DNA from: Devosia sp.
GTDB lineage: Bacteria; Pseudomonadota; Alphaproteobacteria; Rhizobiales; Devosiaceae
Direction: 5' to 3'
NCBI GenBank assembly: GCA_025352765.1
Contig: JANXSI010000183.1
Coordinates: forward strand, 1 to 6,942
Length of the DNA stretch: 6,942 nucleotides
The translations under genes were made by a program, and so were the position numbers. Numbering within the stretch: the stretch's first letter is position 1; each line of letters opens with the position of its first letter. Positions 5,126-6,942 of this stretch are shown piece after piece. A model generated the notes under the pieces. That model saw only the letters and a list, made by a program, of their open reading frames with translations. It ran no database searches and was not told the origin of the DNA.

Positions 5126-5581
5126 GTGCGGATGCGCTGCGACCTCGGCGCTCTGCTGGTCCTCGCCCCTTTGCCGGCGGGCGTTACGATCGTGCCATTC
5201 AGCGCCGAAATCGCGCCTTCCTGCCGGACCCTGATGAACGACGTCTATGCCGAGGGCTTCGGCGATGTCGTCGACTTCGACACCTGGTGGCCGGCGCTTC
5301 AGGCCGATGCCGAATACGATCCGAACCTCTGCCTCGTCGCCGTCGCCGGCAAAGAAGTGATCGGCTTTTGCCAGTGCTGGACCGAACCGTTTATCAAGGA
5401 CATCGTGGTTGCGCCACGCCACCGTCGGCGGGGATTGGGAACGGCCCTGCTTAGCCGTGCCCTCGCCGCCTTCGCCGCGCGGGGCTCCGCCCATATCGAA
5501 CTCAAGACCGATGCAGACAATCTGCGGGCCCAGTCCGTCTACCGGCGGCTCGGGTTCGAGATCGTCGAGTGGGTTGGCTAG
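5126..5581 (+). CDS. GNAT-family N-acetyltransferase
   Basis: This is a 151-residue acetyl-CoA-dependent acetyltransferase. The core domain covers about 20-150: strand VTIVPFSAE, an acidic helix region, LCLVAVAGKEVIGFCQ (beta 2-3), then motif A IKDIVVAPRHRRRGLG with the R-x-x-G-x-G coenzyme A pyrophosphate loop at 100-105, and motif B NLRAQSVYRRLGFE at 132-145. The acceptor is unknown; the RimI-like layout permits either a protein or a small-molecule substrate. The start is GTG at 5126, with AGGGA about ten bases upstream; ATG at 5132 would remove two residues. It is the last gene of the plus-strand block, 13 bases after ureG, so it is probably cotranscribed with the urease chaperones. Its TAG overlaps the opposite-strand stop of glgX. 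Confidence 0.88.
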   Translation: MRMRCDLGALLVLAPLPAGVTIVPFSAEIAPSCRTLMNDVYAEGFGDVVDFDTWWPALQADAEYDPNLCLVAVAGKEVIGFCQCWTEPFIKDIVVAPRHRRRGLGTALLSRALAAFAARGSAHIELKTDADNLRAQSVYRRLGFEIVEWVG

Positions 5582-6942
5582 GCCGCAGGCGGCTGAGGCA
5601 CCTCGGTAGGCGGATTGGCGGGTGGCGCCTCGACGGGCACCGGGTCCTGTTCGGGGGGACCGGCGGGCGGCACGCCCTCAGGTTCCTTGGGCGGCTCCGG
5701 ATCACCGCCCGGCGGCACCTCGGGCGGCTTGTCGCCGGGCACCTGCGCCCGCACAAACGCCACCACCGACCGGGCCGGCAGAAACGCCGTGCTGCCGGTG
5801 AAGGCGACACCGATCCTATCGTCGGACAAGAGCCCCACGATCCAGTCGCCGGGTGGCAGCACGGCCAACTTCGGCTCGGCATGCCGGTTGAACCAGACAA
5901 GCACCTCGTCGTCTATGGTCTTCAATTGCATGCCAAGCATCGACTGATCGGGATTGTTCCAGTCCCCCGGCGACATCTCGCGACCGTCCTGCTGCCACCA
6001 GACGACGTCGCGGATACCGTGCCGCCCGCGCCCGTCGAGGAAGTGGTCGTGCGTGAGCGCCGGATGTGCCCGACGGAACCGGTTTGCCGCCGCGACGAAA
6101 TCGACCAGCGCGCCGTCGGCGCCTTCCCAGTCGACCCAGGTAGTCTCGTTGTCCTGGGCATAGGCGTTATTGTTGCCGCGCTGGGTGCGCCCCATCTCGT
6201 CGCCCTGCTGCAGCAGCGGCATGCCGCGCGACACGAACAGCGTGGCCAGAAGGGCGCGCACGTCGCGCCGCCGTGCCGCCAGAATGGCCACGTCTTGGGT
6301 CGGTCCTTCGGCGCCGCAGTTCCACGACGAATTATTGTTGTTGCCGTCCCGGTTGCCCTCGCCATTGGCCTCGTTGTGCTTGTCCACATACGAGACCAGA
6401 TCGGCCAGCGTAAAACCGTCGTGCACGGCGATGAAATTCACCCCGGCCGACGGTTTGCGGCCGGCAAAATTGTAGATTTCCGCCGAGCCCGCAACTTTGC
6501 CGGCGAGCGCCCCGATATGTCCCGGCTCGCCGCGCCAGAAGCCGCGAACCTCGTCACGATACGTGTCGTTCCACTCGCGAAATTCCTTGCCGAACTTGCC
6601 CACCCCATAGCCGGCCGGACCCGGATCCCACGGTTCGGCAACGAGCTGGCACTTGCTGAGCACAGGATCGGCCTTGATCATCTGCAGCATCTTGGCGTCG
6701 GGGTTAAATGCTGGTTCGCGGCCCAGCACTGTCGCCAGGTCGAAGCGGAAACCCGAAACCCCCGTCTCCTGCACCCAGTATCTGAGGCTATCGGTCACCA
6801 GCCGCTGCGTCGCCGGATGGTCACAGCGCAGCGTGTTGCCGGTGCCGGCATCGTTGACCAGCACCTGCTTGCCGTCCACCTCGACATGCCGGTAGTAGGC
6901 CAGCGCATCGAGCCCCTTGAGGCTGAGCACCGGTCCCATGTT
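5578..6942 (-). CDS. glgX: Glycogen debranching enzyme GlgX (5' partial), proline-rich C-terminal tail
   Basis: This GH13 enzyme hydrolyses alpha-1,6 branches in phosphorylase-limit glycogen. About 454 C-terminal residues are visible, and the frame runs off the right edge without a start; the ATG at 6939 is internal. Counting from there, GFRFDLA gives the nucleophile Asp67, LVAEPWD the acid/base Glu102 and AVHDGF the third aspartate Asp174. The GlgX-type stretch HNEANGEGNRDGNNNN at 188-203, the loop GDEMGRTQRGNNNAYAQDN at 246-264 and the C-terminal beta domain are intact. The last 53 residues (401-453) hold 22 prolines with Glu/Asp, Gly and Val, an extension not expected in GlgX. No signal peptide can be judged because the N-terminus is missing. 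It is convergent with the acetyltransferase gene. Confidence 0.93.
   Translation of the reverse strand, partial: NMGPVLSLKGLDALAYYRHVEVDGKQVLVNDAGTGNTLRCDHPATQRLVTDSLRYWVQETGVSGFRFDLATVLGREPAFNPDAKMLQMIKADPVLSKCQLVAEPWDPGPAGYGVGKFGKEFREWNDTYRDEVRGFWRGEPGHIGALAGKVAGSAEIYNFAGRKPSAGVNFIAVHDGFTLADLVSYVDKHNEANGEGNRDGNNNNSSWNCGAEGPTQDVAILAARRRDVRALLATLFVSRGMPLLQQGDEMGRTQRGNNNAYAQDNETTWVDWEGADGALVDFVAAANRFRRAHPALTHDHFLDGRGRHGIRDVVWWQQDGREMSPGDWNNPDQSMLGMQLKTIDDEVLVWFNRHAEPKLAVLPPGDWIVGLLSDDRIGVAFTGSTAFLPARSVVAFVRAQVPGDKPPEVPPGGDPEPPKEPEGVPPAGPPEQDPVPVEAPPANPPTEVPQPPAA

Overview
The window is high-GC DNA, densely packed, with many start/stop overlaps (ATGA, GTGA, TTGA). Gene content and protein style point to an alphaproteobacterium, most likely Hyphomicrobiales (Devosia/Rhizobium-like). 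This placement is inferred from the urease accessory proteins, the FNR/FixK-like site and codon use; no rRNA or marker gene confirms it.

Layout. (1) 1-95: the 3' end of a plus-strand membrane protein. (2) 116-984: a two-gene minus-strand unit with an ATGA junction, encoding a soluble protein of no recognised family (174 aa) and then a three-helix membrane protein (115 aa). Its codon use is looser than that of its neighbours. (3) 985-1146: a divergent intergenic region holding a near-perfect FNR/FixK-type palindrome, a second 16-bp inverted repeat and a good ribosome binding site on each side. (4) 1147-5581: eight plus-strand genes, very likely one or two transcription units: SDR dehydrogenase, periplasmic MliC/PliC-type lysozyme inhibitor, six-helix membrane protein, ureE, ureF, a DUF3995-like membrane protein, ureG and a GNAT acetyltransferase. 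Four of the seven junctions are 4-base overlaps. (5) 5578-6942: glgX (glycogen debranching enzyme) on the minus strand, running off the right edge. It meets the GNAT gene tail to tail with the two TAG stops sharing one CTAG, and it carries an unusual proline-rich C-terminal tail.

How it works together. UreE (nickel donor), UreF (GTPase-activating scaffold) and UreG (GTPase) are three of the four chaperones that load nickel into urease. UreD/UreH and the structural genes ureA, ureB and ureC are absent from the window, so they lie upstream of position 1 or elsewhere. Three membrane or exported proteins (PliC, the 6-TM protein and the DUF3995-like protein) are interleaved with the chaperones, and the DUF3995-like gene is translationally coupled on both sides. 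That suggests an envelope function tied to urease expression, but none of the three has a demonstrated urease role.

I see no CRISPR array, tRNA, rRNA, transposase or clear rho-independent terminator. The parts least explained by known biology are the 116-984 gene pair and the coupled membrane proteins inside the urease block.
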